A stretch of 64,000 bases of DNA from Neoechinorhynchus agilis (lineage: Eukaryota; Acanthocephala): positions 9,176,001-9,240,000 of the forward strand of contig CM121342.1 of assembly GCA_051530055.1 (NCBI GenBank), in the 5' to 3' direction. The notes beneath the pieces are model-generated. The model saw nothing but the letters and a program-made list of their open reading frames with translations. It searched no databases and had not been told where the DNA came from. Position 1 is the stretch's first letter. Each line of letters starts with the position of its first letter. This document shows, one piece after another, positions 31,634 to 41,584 of this stretch. Made by a program: the position numbers and the translations under genes.

Positions 31634-31636
31634 TAA

Positions 31637-32178
31637 AAATTAGTATTTGCTAATATTAGTTTTTGAAGTAATTCGTTGTTTCGAAAAATTCCCGTCGGAA
31701 GCAAGGTCAAATCGAAATTTTGTCCGAGATTAAGTACTTCAAGTTTTTCCAGTGCAAAAAATGCATCCTTGTATATCCGCACGATTCCGTTCAATGACAT
31801 GTCCAATTGGGTAACATTTGTCCACGAATCGAAGTAATTAGGGCGAATTATTCCTATACGATTTCTTTTTAGAATCAACGTTTCCGTCCGATTGTTTCCA
31901 CGTGGTACTTCTCCAAGATTTGAGCCCAAAATCTTCACAACTTTGACTTTTGGCATTCTGGCTAGAATTTCTGAATTCAAACTGTGAGCGATTCCACCGT
32001 GTACAATAAATTCCTCCATATTTTCGAATTGAAATTCCTCTTCAAACAATTTGTTTAAATCTGCTCGGTATGAAAATTCCAAGATTTTAAGATTCTCTTC
32101 TTTTGCTAATCGACTCAAATTGATCTCATTTAAAGGATTAGCATCGATCCGTATATTTTCCAGTCTTCTAAAATTGAA
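31637..32178 (-). pseudogene. Leucine-rich-repeat gene fragment
   Basis: The minus strand encodes about 180 residues of LRRs: RRLENIRIDANPLNEINLSR, TETLILKRNRIGIIRPNYF, WTNVTQLDMSLNGIVRIYKD, KLEVLNLGQNFDLTLLPTGI, LLQKLILANTN. Unit spacing is about 24 residues, as in extracellular LRR proteins (slit, chaoptin or Toll-like). There is no start codon, N-cap or C-cap. It is cut by the Penelope-like end at 31633 and by the tandem-repeat cluster at 32180. It is probably an exon fragment of a host gene captured in the rearranged region. Confidence 0.6.
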
Positions 32179-32179
32179 T

Positions 32180-32745
32180 TCACGACGTTATCCGGTCATG
32201 AGATATCCGCCTTGACCAGTGGTCGGCATTCTAGCATTCGTTGTTATTATTTTCACTTGCCTATAATATCCTTGGGAAGTTTATTGGAATTGACCCTGTG
32301 GATTGACCACCCGAGTTAAATATCGCCTTGAACATCGGTCGACACATCAGCGTTCGTTGGCATTCGCTGCATTTGGCCATAATATTCATGGGGCGTTCGT
32401 TGGGATTGACCCTGTGGATTCGTGGCTGACCCATAATATCCGCTTTGGGCTGCAGCCTGTATTCATTTCCTTCTGGCAATCGTTGATCCTTTGTCAACTG
32501 TTGAGGTCGTATCTGATGAAGCGGAATTTGACGACGTTATCCGGTCATGAGATATCCGCCTTGACCAGTGGTCGGCATTCTAGCATTCGTTGTTATTATT
32601 TTCACTTGCCTATAATATCCTTGGGAAGTTTATTGGAATTGACCCTGTGGATTGACCACCCGAGTAAAATATCCGCCTTGAACATCGGTCGGCACATCAG
32701 CATTCATTCGCATTCGCTGCATTTGGCCATAATATTCATGGGAAT
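32180..32745 (-). pseudogene. Second cluster of 117-bp coding repeats
   Basis: About five units like those at 24.0-27.2 kb (for example PTTGQGGYLMTG and TTNARMPTTGQ, then MQRMPMNADVPTDVQGGYFT) lie next to the LRR fragment. It looks like a dispersed piece of the same repeat gene. Frames are broken. The stretch 32746-33089 has no recognisable gene. Confidence 0.55.
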
Positions 32746-33089
32746 TCTGCTTCAAGCAGTCCCAGGACGACATAAATTCGTTCTACGCAAACTTTTTAAT
32801 AATAAATTTTAAAAATAAATGCTGAAAAAACAACGAAAATCTGTTTGACGTCGAATTCCATATTTTAATTTTCGAATTAACGATTCCGTAAAGGCAACGA
32901 ATTTCTTTAATAACTAATTGTCATGGACAAAAAATGAACATGATTTTATTTTAAGTTTGTGATGAACGTTAAGGAAAAACATATGCACAGTCAGTTTATC
33001 TGTTGCACTTGATAAACATCAATAAAAGCCTGTTAATATTGTTAATTTCAATGGCTACCTTTAATTAATCCAAAAAATGTTAGTTTCAA

Positions 33090-34281
33090 TTTTGGAACGA
33101 GTTTTTTAAGATCATTTTAAATTAAACGAAACTTGAACGAAATATTCAAATGTCAATTTCACCCATTAGACAGATTTTCCCTTGGAATTCGACTAGGTCA
33201 TTGGTTACAAAGGATTTTTATTGTCAATGAATTATTCGACCTGTAATTCTAAATTTCTGCCATGATTACGGTCAATAGCGCAAATTATTTGATAAAGAAT
33301 GAAATTTAATCTCCGTTCCCGTAGATATCATCGAACGGCGCACGCTGATTGGTTCCCCTAAGAAAACAGGATATGAAATTAAAAACAATAGATCAAATGA
33401 CCGCCGATCTCTCGCTGATCTATAAATAATTTATATAAAGAGAGTCAATGGACCCACTATTTCGTGTGTATGTGAAACAAATCGCGCACTATACAACCAT
33501 CAATCTTTCAGCAGCGGCCAACAAATCAAAAAAACATTTTCTACAATTCTACGATGCGCGATAGAGCAATACCAAAGCAACCAAACAATGAATGGCCCAG
33601 CGACTCCTCTGATGAGGAGGATTTCACTTTTAACGAGGATAATGAACCGGACAATACAACAGAACAAATGGAAGTAGCTAATCACATAGCTGTTATCGAT
33701 GAAATCATTTCTGCAGTTATAAGTGGGGCCCCTGATGATGAATACATTCCATGAGCTCTTGGAGAATTTTATCAACGAATTAGAAGTCATTTCAATGAGC
33801 TACAAGAAGACAATACCTCAGAGGAAGACGAGGAACAATGGCAACAGTAAAATTTCCGCGAATTCTATAAATTCGCTATTTCTTTTTAAATAAATTGATA
33901 CAGAGCCTTAGAGAAAACACCATAATTTCGGTTCATATCCAAATTTCAATATAAAATGTCATCGAAAAAATTTATAGACGCGAGTCATAAACTGCAGATT
34001 GAGGAGCTAAGAGTTCGCTCATTACTCAGCCACCACTCCCTTCTTCGTTTTACTCTACCTTTAGATTTTACATTGATTATTAGAATCAACTCACTAACAG
34101 TACGCGTATATTATTAATAATAAACTGCATTTTAACGAACCCACATAATATTTTTGATATAAACATTTCAACAAATGCAAAAAAATTTGAATAAGTAAAC
34201 GAAACATAATAACTGAAAGAAATTCAATCTTTTTAAGCCCACGATTTTTACAGATAATTTGTAAAACAAAATCGGTAGTAT
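33090..34281 (+). mobile_element. LINE copy C, short internally deleted form
   Basis: The 5' region from 33090 matches copy B from 18892. Next comes the ORF0 region (33554-33850). Soon after it, at about 34003, the sequence passes directly into the 3' tail (GAGGAGCTAAGAGTTCGCTC) found at 22846 in copy B. ORF1 and ORF2 are absent. This is the structure expected of a short non-autonomous derivative that keeps both ends. Divergence from copies A and B is clearly greater than theirs from each other. Confidence 0.65.
33554..33850 (+). pseudogene. Interrupted ORF0, LINE copy C
   Basis: Same protein as at 19385, from MRDRAIPKQPNNEWPSDSSD to the end (TSEEDEEQWQQ), but a TGA replaces the Gly codon after DDEYIP, so it stops after 66 residues. 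The rest remains in frame. Confidence 0.55.
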
Positions 34282-34448
34282 AGTTTAAATACAAAATGCA
34301 GAATTTTATTCGTAAATTGTTTAAAATGTCATTAAATTTTCGTTTCCCGTTCACAACCCTCTGAAGTAATAAAAATAGACTTATACTCCGATCGTAAACC
34401 TCTCAAGATTCAACGATAGGATAAAATGCTTCTCCTCAAAGATTTTAA

Positions 34449-34490
34449 CGCGAGGATAGTGTTATGTCTTTTATTATTCCCTCGTAAACT
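34449..34490 (-). mobile_element. Possible LTR end remnant
   Basis: The 31-base stretch starting TGTTATGTCTTTTATTATTC recurs at 40548, where it adjoins a primer-binding-site-like sequence. On the minus strand it reads as an LTR 3' end (AATAAAAGACATAACA). Without that site next to it, this is at best a solo-LTR remnant. From 34500 to 35280 the DNA is AT-rich with no gene. Confidence 0.3.
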
Positions 34491-35349
34491 GACACATCGT
34501 CCGGAAAATTCAGATTCATCGCTTGAATCCACGGTAGCCGACATAGCGATTTATCTTCCTTTGTGCTGCAAAGGGAACTTCAATATTGAGACCAGGTTTC
34601 AATCGACCAACCCTGAAAGCTTTGATTTTTACATTTGAAACCAGCTTTAAACTAGTGAAAATTCATATCGTTTCCATTAGCGTAGAACTAATCTATAGTC
34701 TCATTTTCTTATATTTTCAACTTAAAGTACAACTGAAAAATCGTGTGTCGTATTAAATTTAGACAAGCTTTCTACTTGGTGTTTGACGCTGATTACTAAA
34801 AGATTTTCTCTTTATAATTAAATGCGTTTGATTTCGTCAAAATCAGCGCTTTAACTATACGGGACAACGTTTTCTGATTAAGACTTTATCGGTTGATCGA
34901 TCGTCTTTAAAAATATATTCCTATAAAGAATTGCGATCTATTTTTGATGTGATAATAATCACTTTGTTTCGGTGTTCGGTTCATCCCGGTTTTTCGCAAT
35001 TTCACTCTGCTTAAATCCACGATTCAGTTGTGTTTCTGTATTTTGTTTGGATTGCAACATTCGCAAGGAAATTAGTCAGGAATCCTAATCGCGCTGTCCT
35101 AATTTAGCTCTATATTTCAGCTAGCTCAAGCAGTTTTTATACCGGACGCCGTTCATCGAATTCGGATTTAAGACATAATTCCGAATTCGGTGATTAGTGA
35201 TCGTCGTGCACCATTCAAACATAAGAGAAAATCGGCTATGTTTTATAATTCGCATCAGTGCTTAATTCTGATATTCTCAAAGGGTGTTTTGTACGTATTT
35301 CCATGGTAACAACTACTCTCGTCCATTCCAAATATCGAAGAATGTTAAA

Positions 35350-36371
35350 ATGGAATTCCCCGAAGAAAACGACGAGGCTCCCATAGTTCCGAAACGAGGT
35401 AAAATACTGTGCAGACTTGGCGCCGGTTCGTATGGAACGGTTTACAAGTTACTCAACACCGATACTGGAGAAATAAGAGCGCTGAAAACCGGATTTGTAC
35501 GAGATATAAAGCGAATCCAACTGAAAACTGAACACGAAGTCTACGAGGCAGTTGGGAATCGTTTTGGATTTGTTAAATGTTATAATGCCATTTTTGGCAC
35601 AAAAGTAAGTTCAATTGAGCTGGACTACATGGGTCCAAGCGTGCATGGCATTGCTGCTCTTCGTCGCACATTTGGATTCAACGAAAAGACCGTCTTGATG
35701 CTCGCATATCAGATGATCAATGCACTGGAATCCTTAAAGCACAGAGTTCAAATCTTTTAGTCTAGAATAAAGATTTGAGATCTTAATACACGAATGCCAC
35801 TTTTTACACCGTGATGTAAAGCTAAGCCACTTTGTTCTTGGTCGTGGTCATCGTTCTCATGAAAGTTCCCTTGATAGATTTCGGTCTGTCCAAACGATAT
35901 AGAGATCGCGAAACTTTGAAACATATCGAGAATGGCACTTCATCGGGGCTTGTTGGGACTCTTCGTTATATGTCTTTGAATGCGCATCGAAACAAAGAAA
36001 CTGCAAGAAGAGATGATCTTGAGTCACTCGGATATGCGCTGGTTCATATGAGCAGAGGAAATCTTCCTTGGATGGGCATACGAGCTATCGACCGGAAGGA
36101 TAGATATGAACGAGTCTTTGGAATGAAAAGGCGAACGAGTATAGAAACTCTTTGTTCGGGTAGCTGTTCCCCATTTCTATTACCATTTATGCGATACGTC
36201 CGAGAACTCGAGTTTGATGAGCGTCCCGATTACCAGTACTTAAAGGACCTCGTTCTGTCGCGAATGATTGAGATGCACTTTCGATTCGATTTTAACACAA
36301 ACCAGCAAGCGAATAAAACTTTAATTTTAAACGACATTTCTATCTGTACCCCAAGAATTGGAAGCTATTGA
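35350..36371 (+). pseudogene. CK1-family protein kinase, broken
   Basis: The N-lobe (35350-35745) has a glycine loop (LGAGSYGTVYKL), the ATP-binding Lys in IRALKTG and the Glu of TEHEVYEAVG. The C-lobe (35866-36371) has IDFGLSKRYRD, SSGLVGTLRYMS (the activation segment), ARRDDLESLGYALVHMSRGN, LPWMGI and PDYQYLKDLVL. Together they give the order of a casein-kinase-1-type Ser/Thr kinase. Between the lobes a perfect 10-bp inverted repeat (35748-35778) brings in stops, and the catalytic-loop frame (FLHRDVKLSHFVLGRGHRSH) is shifted from its neighbours. No introns are visible. An X-box-like GTTACCATGGAAAT (one mismatch) lies about 40 bases before the start, on the minus strand. It is probably a retrogene that has since decayed. 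Confidence 0.75.
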
Positions 36372-36497
36372 ACTTAAACGCGGCTTGTAATGTGTAAACG
36401 GCGTCAACTTTTAGGTTTTTAAACGTTTTTTAACAATCCATGCACACCCATAATGTTCGGAAAAACATCGAGATGGATTTTCAGATTTGTAACCAAA

Positions 36498-36860
36498 ATG
36501 GAAAGGCGTCGAAGTAATCAAATTGGAGTTAGTCACAAAAAGTTGCTCTCAAAATATGTGCGAATTGCAGAAAGCATTCTAAAATCAGGACATGTACAAG
36601 TTGAACTTTTGGCTATGGGCGGACCATCGATTTGTAGATGCATCCAATGTGCTAATGCATTGGCTGAAAAATTTGCCCTTGTTATTGATGGTTAAATTCA
36701 AACCGATACCGTTGATCGCGAGGACAGTTCAGAAGGTTTAAGCAACCAATGTTGCAACGATTCGTCGGATGAAGAGGAGATCAGCTTGACCGCTACAAAC
36801 AAGCGAGTATCAACAATTTTAGTCCGAATGACGTTGAACGATCGGCTTATGAGTAAGTAA
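36498..36860 (+). pseudogene. Alba-domain Rpp20/POP7-like gene with an internal stop
   Basis: From ATG 36498 (or 36453) the frame reads LLSKYVRIAESILKSGHVQV, ELLAMGGPSICRCIQCANAL, AEKFALVIDG. It then meets TAA at 36693-36695, and the same frame continues for 54 codons (QTDTVDREDSSEG, SSDEEEISLTATNKRVSTI, LVRMTLNDRL) to a second TAA at 36858. The order matches Rpp20/POP7, the Alba-fold subunit of RNase P/MRP: a helix, the GxGxAxxxAxxxA-like helix, and a final TxxxSxIxVR strand. Total length of about 121 codons is near the family's 140. Continuity beyond the stop suggests recent inactivation, a sequencing error or read-through. It is close behind the kinase, on the same strand. Confidence 0.55.
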
Positions 36861-36990
36861 AACCTTTGAGAAATGAGTAATCCGTCCGAGATATTCTGGG
36901 AACATATCTTATTTAGCAGCGCTTTTTTGTGTAATTTATAAAATTTCAACGATCAATCAAAGCTTTTAATAATCACAAAAAAGTGAAAAA

Positions 36991-37971
36991 TCATCTTAGT
37001 TGCTTTCGCTCGTGTTTAAAGGGATCTAATTTGTGTCCAGCCATTTCATGTAGCCAATTAAATCTAACGGAAGCATCTAGAGCGTCCAGCTTTTTCATAT
37101 CGTCATCATCCAGTTCGATTGAATCTTTTGATCGAAGGTTTTCCTCTAATCGTTTCGGATTGGCTGATTTTGCGATGGTATTGTATCCTTTCTGGAGACA
37201 CCAACGAATTAGAACTTGAGCAGGAGTCTTTTGGTGTTTCTTAGCGATGTCCTTAACGACCTCGTGATCGAGCAGAATTATTTCACCAGGTTCCCGTGCG
37301 TATGGCGCTCCCAAAGGTGCGTATGCCTGAACCAGAATGCCTTTATGTTGGCAATATTGATTGAGTTCGGTTTGTGCAAGAAGAGGATGAGCTTCGAGTT
37401 GGTGTGCTTCGATGGCTACTTCTGGACACTCCCTTTCAAGACGTTTCAGCTGATCCAAAGTAAAATTACTAACACCCAAGTGTTTCACCTTTCCTTCCTT
37501 TTTCAGTTCACCCATCGCTTTGAAAGTTTCGACATAATCGACATCCGAAAAGGCTACTCGTCCCGTCTCTGGGTCCACGGGAGATTGATCGTCTGTTCCC
37601 TCCTTATATGCAGTTGGCCAATGAATCAAGTAAAGGTCAATATAGTCGAGATTAAGGGCATTAAAAGACTTCTCGAACCCAACTCGGACTTGTTCTTTTG
37701 ATCTAAATGTATTCCACAGTTTCGTTGTGATAAATAGATCACTCCGCTTGACGGCTCCGTTTGAATTAGCAATGAACTCACGAACCGCTTCACCGATTTC
37801 CTTCTCGTTTCCATAAAGCCAAGCTGTATCGATGTGTCGGTATCCAAGTGTCAAAGCGCATTTGACTGCATCGATGGCTGTGCTATCATTGGATAACCAC
37901 GTACCTAGTCCGAGTGATGGGATCTTGTCGCCATCCGAAAAGGTTTCGTAGTCAATTGCTTTAACTGGCAT
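36991..37971 (-). CDS. Aldo-keto reductase (AKR1-like), intact
   Basis: This encodes 326 residues from ATG 37971. A GTG just upstream is in frame but unlikely to be used. It is a cytosolic NADPH-dependent reductase of aldehydes and ketones with a TIM-barrel fold. The catalytic tetrad is visible: Asp48 and Tyr53 in GYRHIDTAWLYGNE, Lys84 in FITTKLWN, His117 in DLYLIHWP. Further signatures are GVSNFTLDQL and the cofactor-binding IAKSANPKRLEEN near the C-terminus (usually IPKS). Length is normal for the AKR1 group. The single uninterrupted exon could mean an intronless gene or a retained retrogene. It converges with the POP7-like gene, 130 bases away. It is the best-supported functional gene in the window. 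The exact substrate cannot be told from sequence. Confidence 0.92.
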   Translation of the reverse strand: MPVKAIDYETFSDGDKIPSLGLGTWLSNDSTAIDAVKCALTLGYRHIDTAWLYGNEKEIGEAVREFIANSNGAVKRSDLFITTKLWNTFRSKEQVRVGFEKSFNALNLDYIDLYLIHWPTAYKEGTDDQSPVDPETGRVAFSDVDYVETFKAMGELKKEGKVKHLGVSNFTLDQLKRLERECPEVAIEAHQLEAHPLLAQTELNQYCQHKGILVQAYAPLGAPYAREPGEIILLDHEVVKDIAKKHQKTPAQVLIRWCLQKGYNTIAKSANPKRLEENLRSKDSIELDDDDMKKLDALDASVRFNWLHEMAGHKLDPFKHERKQLR

Positions 37972-38754
37972 CACTTTTTGTAAAGTAAAACGCCGTCTTA
38001 AAAGGAGTAAAATGTGGATTAGTCAGAGGCTGTGAGTGTAAACATTTCCCCCCCCCAAGAAAAAAGATCAGAGCTTACAGTCTTTTGCTTGAGGAGAGTT
38101 AGAATTTTTTTCTAATGAAAGCTCCGATGACTTAGTTGGAATAACGTCATGGAGTCGTTGCAAGATAACGATTGTCGTGGCAACGACAACAATTTTTAAC
38201 CTTTCTTTAATTCAGTTCGCTTGTTTTTTGAGACGAGATCAAATAACTACCAATAAAGCAGTAATTTGGCTAATAAAATGTTTGTAGGAATTTGTTGCTT
38301 TCTCGGTTTACATGGTAGTTTTTTGTTAAAAATCACGAATTTTCGCCTTATGCTTATTCAGTTTAACTTTAGAAACATTAGTTTTATTCTGCAGTTCAAT
38401 TTTATGCCTATTCAAATGTAATCTAATCGTTCTTATCTCCTCTATTTTTTTTGTTTAGACTTACAATCTTCTAAAACGAAAACGCTTCTAAACAAAAACA
38501 TTTGACATCTCGTTTAAAAGATTTATGAACTGCTGTCCCGGTTTACTGATTGAAAGGGCGGATGCAATCTCCCCCACCTCGTTGAATAGCCAGGCTTATG
38601 TTTTGCATAAGAAATTCTCATGTCCTCAGATCTTCAATGATTCGTCTCAGTCTCTTCGACTATTGATTGACCGGATCTTGCTCCGCGGTACCAAACGACC
38701 CGCTTGTGTGTCGACTTCAGCATCGGTTGCTGCTCTCCTGCTTTAACAGCGGCC

Positions 38755-38815
38755 AATTTTATGAATCGAGTTCGGTTCACCTGGTCACGATAATCTGAAA
38801 TTAAAGACTATAATC
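38755..38815 (-). mobile_element. Short R2-type-nuclease LINE fragment
   Basis: A stretch of about 60 bases (GTTCGGTTCACCTGGTCACG then TCTGAAATTAAAGA on the plus strand) matches 14790-14830. The surrounding region 37980-38750 has no gene I recognise: one open frame at 38525-38746 has no family features. Likewise 38816-39118 shows only AT-rich sequence. Confidence 0.4.
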
Positions 38816-39118
38816 GTTTTTAATTTAAAAACAAAACGCTTACCACGCCGTCAGTACAAATCATTTATTTGAAATTTCAACGACTATTCTTATTAATCGA
38901 CAAAAAATCCTTTAAAGATACTCTTTATTCAATTACCTTTGCAGCACTTGCTGAACTGCATTTAGAATATATACAATTTTTTGAATTAGCTAAGGATTCG
39001 AATCTTTATAGCCGTTTTATTCACTTTATTGCGGAATTGATTCTTTTTCTAATTTGACTATCAATGCATGCAATAGAAAAAACGTACACGGCATAAAAAT
39101 ATACTCTGTATAGAACTA

Positions 39119-39274
39119 CAATTGATTATTTATTCAATATTTCGATCCCCTATCTTGGATCTTCTTCAGAATTGTTTGCGAGTGTTTACGACGATAGATC
39201 GTGTCAGTCGGAAGCACTTGCAAACAATTATGAAGAAGATGCAAGATAGGGTGAATTTAATAAATAATCAATTG
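39119..39274 (-). mobile_element. Palindromic element with two opposed hammerhead-like cores
   Basis: CAATTGATTATTTATT at the left end and its complement at the right end bound two inverted arms. The left arm has an intact core on the minus strand at 39140-39169 (CTGAAGA, A, GATCC/GGATC stem, GAAA). The right arm holds a diverged plus-strand copy (ATGAAGAAGATGCAAGATAG). GCAAACAATT precedes both. No clear target duplication was found. Confidence 0.6.
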
Positions 39275-39596
39275 AAGTTCTCCAAAACAACCAACAAACT
39301 ATGAATCATATTTTCAATATACTCCATATATCCGGACTTCTTTGAAAAAATAACAAAAAGTAGCCATATTTAGCTGTTACCTTATTGTTCCAAGCAACGT
39401 CAATAATAAAAAAAGGCCTCTCTTTGTTACATTTGAAACTTACAAGCAATACTTGAGAAGGAGGCTGAGGCTTTGAAAATTCGCAATGAAGAGTTCGATA
39501 AAGCTCGAGCGTGTTACAATTCACCATTGAGAATACACGTCGACTCGAAGGAACAATTGAATCGAATAAAAAAGTGTCACACGAATATATCGCTAA

Positions 39597-40700
39597 CTAA
39601 ACTTTAATGAGGAGACTAAATTTATTAGTTCGGAATGGGTAACAACACGTTTTATTTTGTTTAAGAAGAGGATCCATGTACCTCTGGATCTTCGTGATCA
39701 TTTTAGAGTGGGTGACTGATCCGGAATGGATGACGGATCCTGAATGGGTGTTGGATCCTAAGTGGATGACTGATCCGGTTTGGGTGACTGATCCGGAATG
39801 GATGTTGGATCCGAAGTGGATGACTGATCCGGGGTGGATGACTGATCCGGAATGGATGTTGGATCCGAAGTGGATGACTGATCCGGAATGGATGTTGGAT
39901 CCGGAGTGGATGTTGGATCCGAAGTGGATGACGGATCCGGAGTGGATGACGGATCCGAAGTGGATGACGGATCCGGTGTGGATGACTGATCCGGTTTGGG
40001 TTACTGAACCGGAATGGATGTTGGATCCGAAATGGATGACTGATCCGGGGTGGATGACTGATCCGGAATGGATATTGGATCCGAAGTGGATGACTGATCC
40101 GGAATGGATGTTGGATCCGGAGTGGATGTTGGATCCGAAGTGGATGACGGATCCGGAGTGGATGACGAATCCGAAGTGGATGACGGATCCGGTGTGGATG
40201 ACTGATCCGGTTTGGGTTACTGATCCGGAATGGATGTTGGATCCGAAATGGATGACTGATCCGGGGTGGATGACTGATCCGGAATGGATGTTGGATCCGA
40301 AGTGGATGACTGATCCGGAATGGATGTTGGATCCGGAGTGGATGTTGGATCCGAAGTGGATGACGGATCCGAAGTGGATGACGGATCCGAAGTGGATGAC
40401 GGATCCGGTGTGGATGACTGGTCCGGTTTGGGTGACTGATCCGGTTTGGGTGACTGATCCGGAATGGATGTTGGATTCGAAGTGGATGACGGATCCGGGG
40501 TGGTCCTTTGGTTTCTGATTCATCGAGATCCTGTTCACAGCGCCAATTGTTATGTCTTTTATTATTCCCTCGTAAACTCACTAACACACCACACTATATT
40601 TGCACCCGTAAACACGCGTTTTACCGGTCGCTCATTATCGATCCAAATACTCTATGTCACAGATATAATCTAGAGGAAAGTTGTTCGGAATTTTTTTTGG
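39597..40700 (-). mobile_element. LTR-retrotransposon 5' end fragment (LTR end, PBS, leader)
   Basis: On the minus strand an LTR-like end (AATAAAAGACATAACA, plus 40548-40563) is followed at once by ATTGGCGCTGTGAACAGGAT, a sequence of the TGGCGC type used as a tRNA primer-binding site by gypsy and BEL elements. An open frame starting MNQKPKDHPG follows and is filled by the 18-bp minisatellite. No further gag, pol or second LTR is recognised. It is a broken fossil, probably of the gypsy or BEL group. Confidence 0.45.
39700..40510. repeat. 18-bp minisatellite with 216-bp higher-order repeat
   Basis: About 45 units of 18 bp of the form GATCCGGAATGGATGACT, rich in GGATCC and GATCCG. Units with GGTTTGGGT begin at 39777, 39993, 40209 and 40425, exactly 216 bp (12 units) apart, so there is a higher-order period. 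One frame on the plus strand and two on the minus strand are open over the whole array (peptide units DPEWMT, GSVIHF, RIRHPL). They are a consequence of the 18-bp period and not proof of coding. Confidence 0.9.
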
Positions 40701-41170
40701 TTGCTGAGAACGGCGAACTTCCACAACATCCTGGAACCCGCCCATCTTTGTCGACTAGACGGTCGCCGACCTGACGGAATTTCGGTCTTTCCGTGGCGGG
40801 AGGGCAAATGCCTTCTCTAGGACGCAACGCGTGTACACACCCTCGCAGCCGGCAACATCCCCTACTCCCTCGAAATCGCCGGTGGTGCCGCCAGTGCAAT
40901 GAAAGCGAGGAAAGTACGAAAATATAGGGATTTACAGAAGGCCCACTATTTTGATCCCTTCGGAGTAGAGACCTATGGAGCGCTTTCTCAGCTCGGCACT
41001 CACTCTGCTCCAAGATCTCTCGAAGAAATTAAGGGAAACGACCGGCGACGCGCGGGGAGGTGTATTCCTGCGACAAAATATCTCGCAGTACAACGAGGCA
41101 ATTCGGCTAGCGTGATAGCGACAGCCGAGGAAGGAGAGAAGCTCTAATTTTGCGGACGGTGGCGATTGCA
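40701..41170 (+). mobile_element. R2-type-nuclease LINE, 3' end fragment
   Basis: The plus strand carries NILEPAHLCRLDGRRPDGIS, then KYRDLQKAHYFDPFGVETYG and QRGNSASVIATAEEGEKL. This matches the C-terminal end of the main copy, with an interruption after KCLL and a frameshift in the tail. The 3' end runs into TAGAAATAATTAACCATT, present twice. The stretch 41171-41584 has no gene. Confidence 0.7.
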
Positions 41171-41584
41171 CAACTCGGAAAATAAAGTTTAAATTAGAAA
41201 TAATTAACCATTTAGAAATAATTAACCATTAGCTTCTTTTTCGTGCTTTGTATTCATCCACTGACCTTTGTGGTATTTCAGTTGATTTTAAAATCGTGAA
41301 TAAACATTGTCAGTTAGCTGCAGGGCATTCTCCGAGCCACTCGCAAATGCAAGCAATCCAATTTTAGTGAATTTTTCGACGAAACTGAATTGGCTGTTTA
41401 TATTTTGATTTTGCCACCAAATAACGACTTCAATTGGTTAGAGTGTGTCGCGAATCGGACAAAGACAAGTTAAATCCTTTTTTCTAATTTGCTTATTCGT
41501 TGCCTTTGAATGAATTTAATTTTTATATTGAAGATTTGAAAGGTCCTTTGTTATTGCAAATTGTGACTAAATCTATTGAAGATT

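Noticed and set aside
37216-37701. 161-codon plus-strand ORF
   Set aside because: Shadow of the aldo-keto reductase on the other strand.
39676-40587. Three long overlapping ORFs of 280-313 codons as host genes
   Set aside because: All are by-products of an 18-bp tandem repeat. Open frames on both strands are expected.
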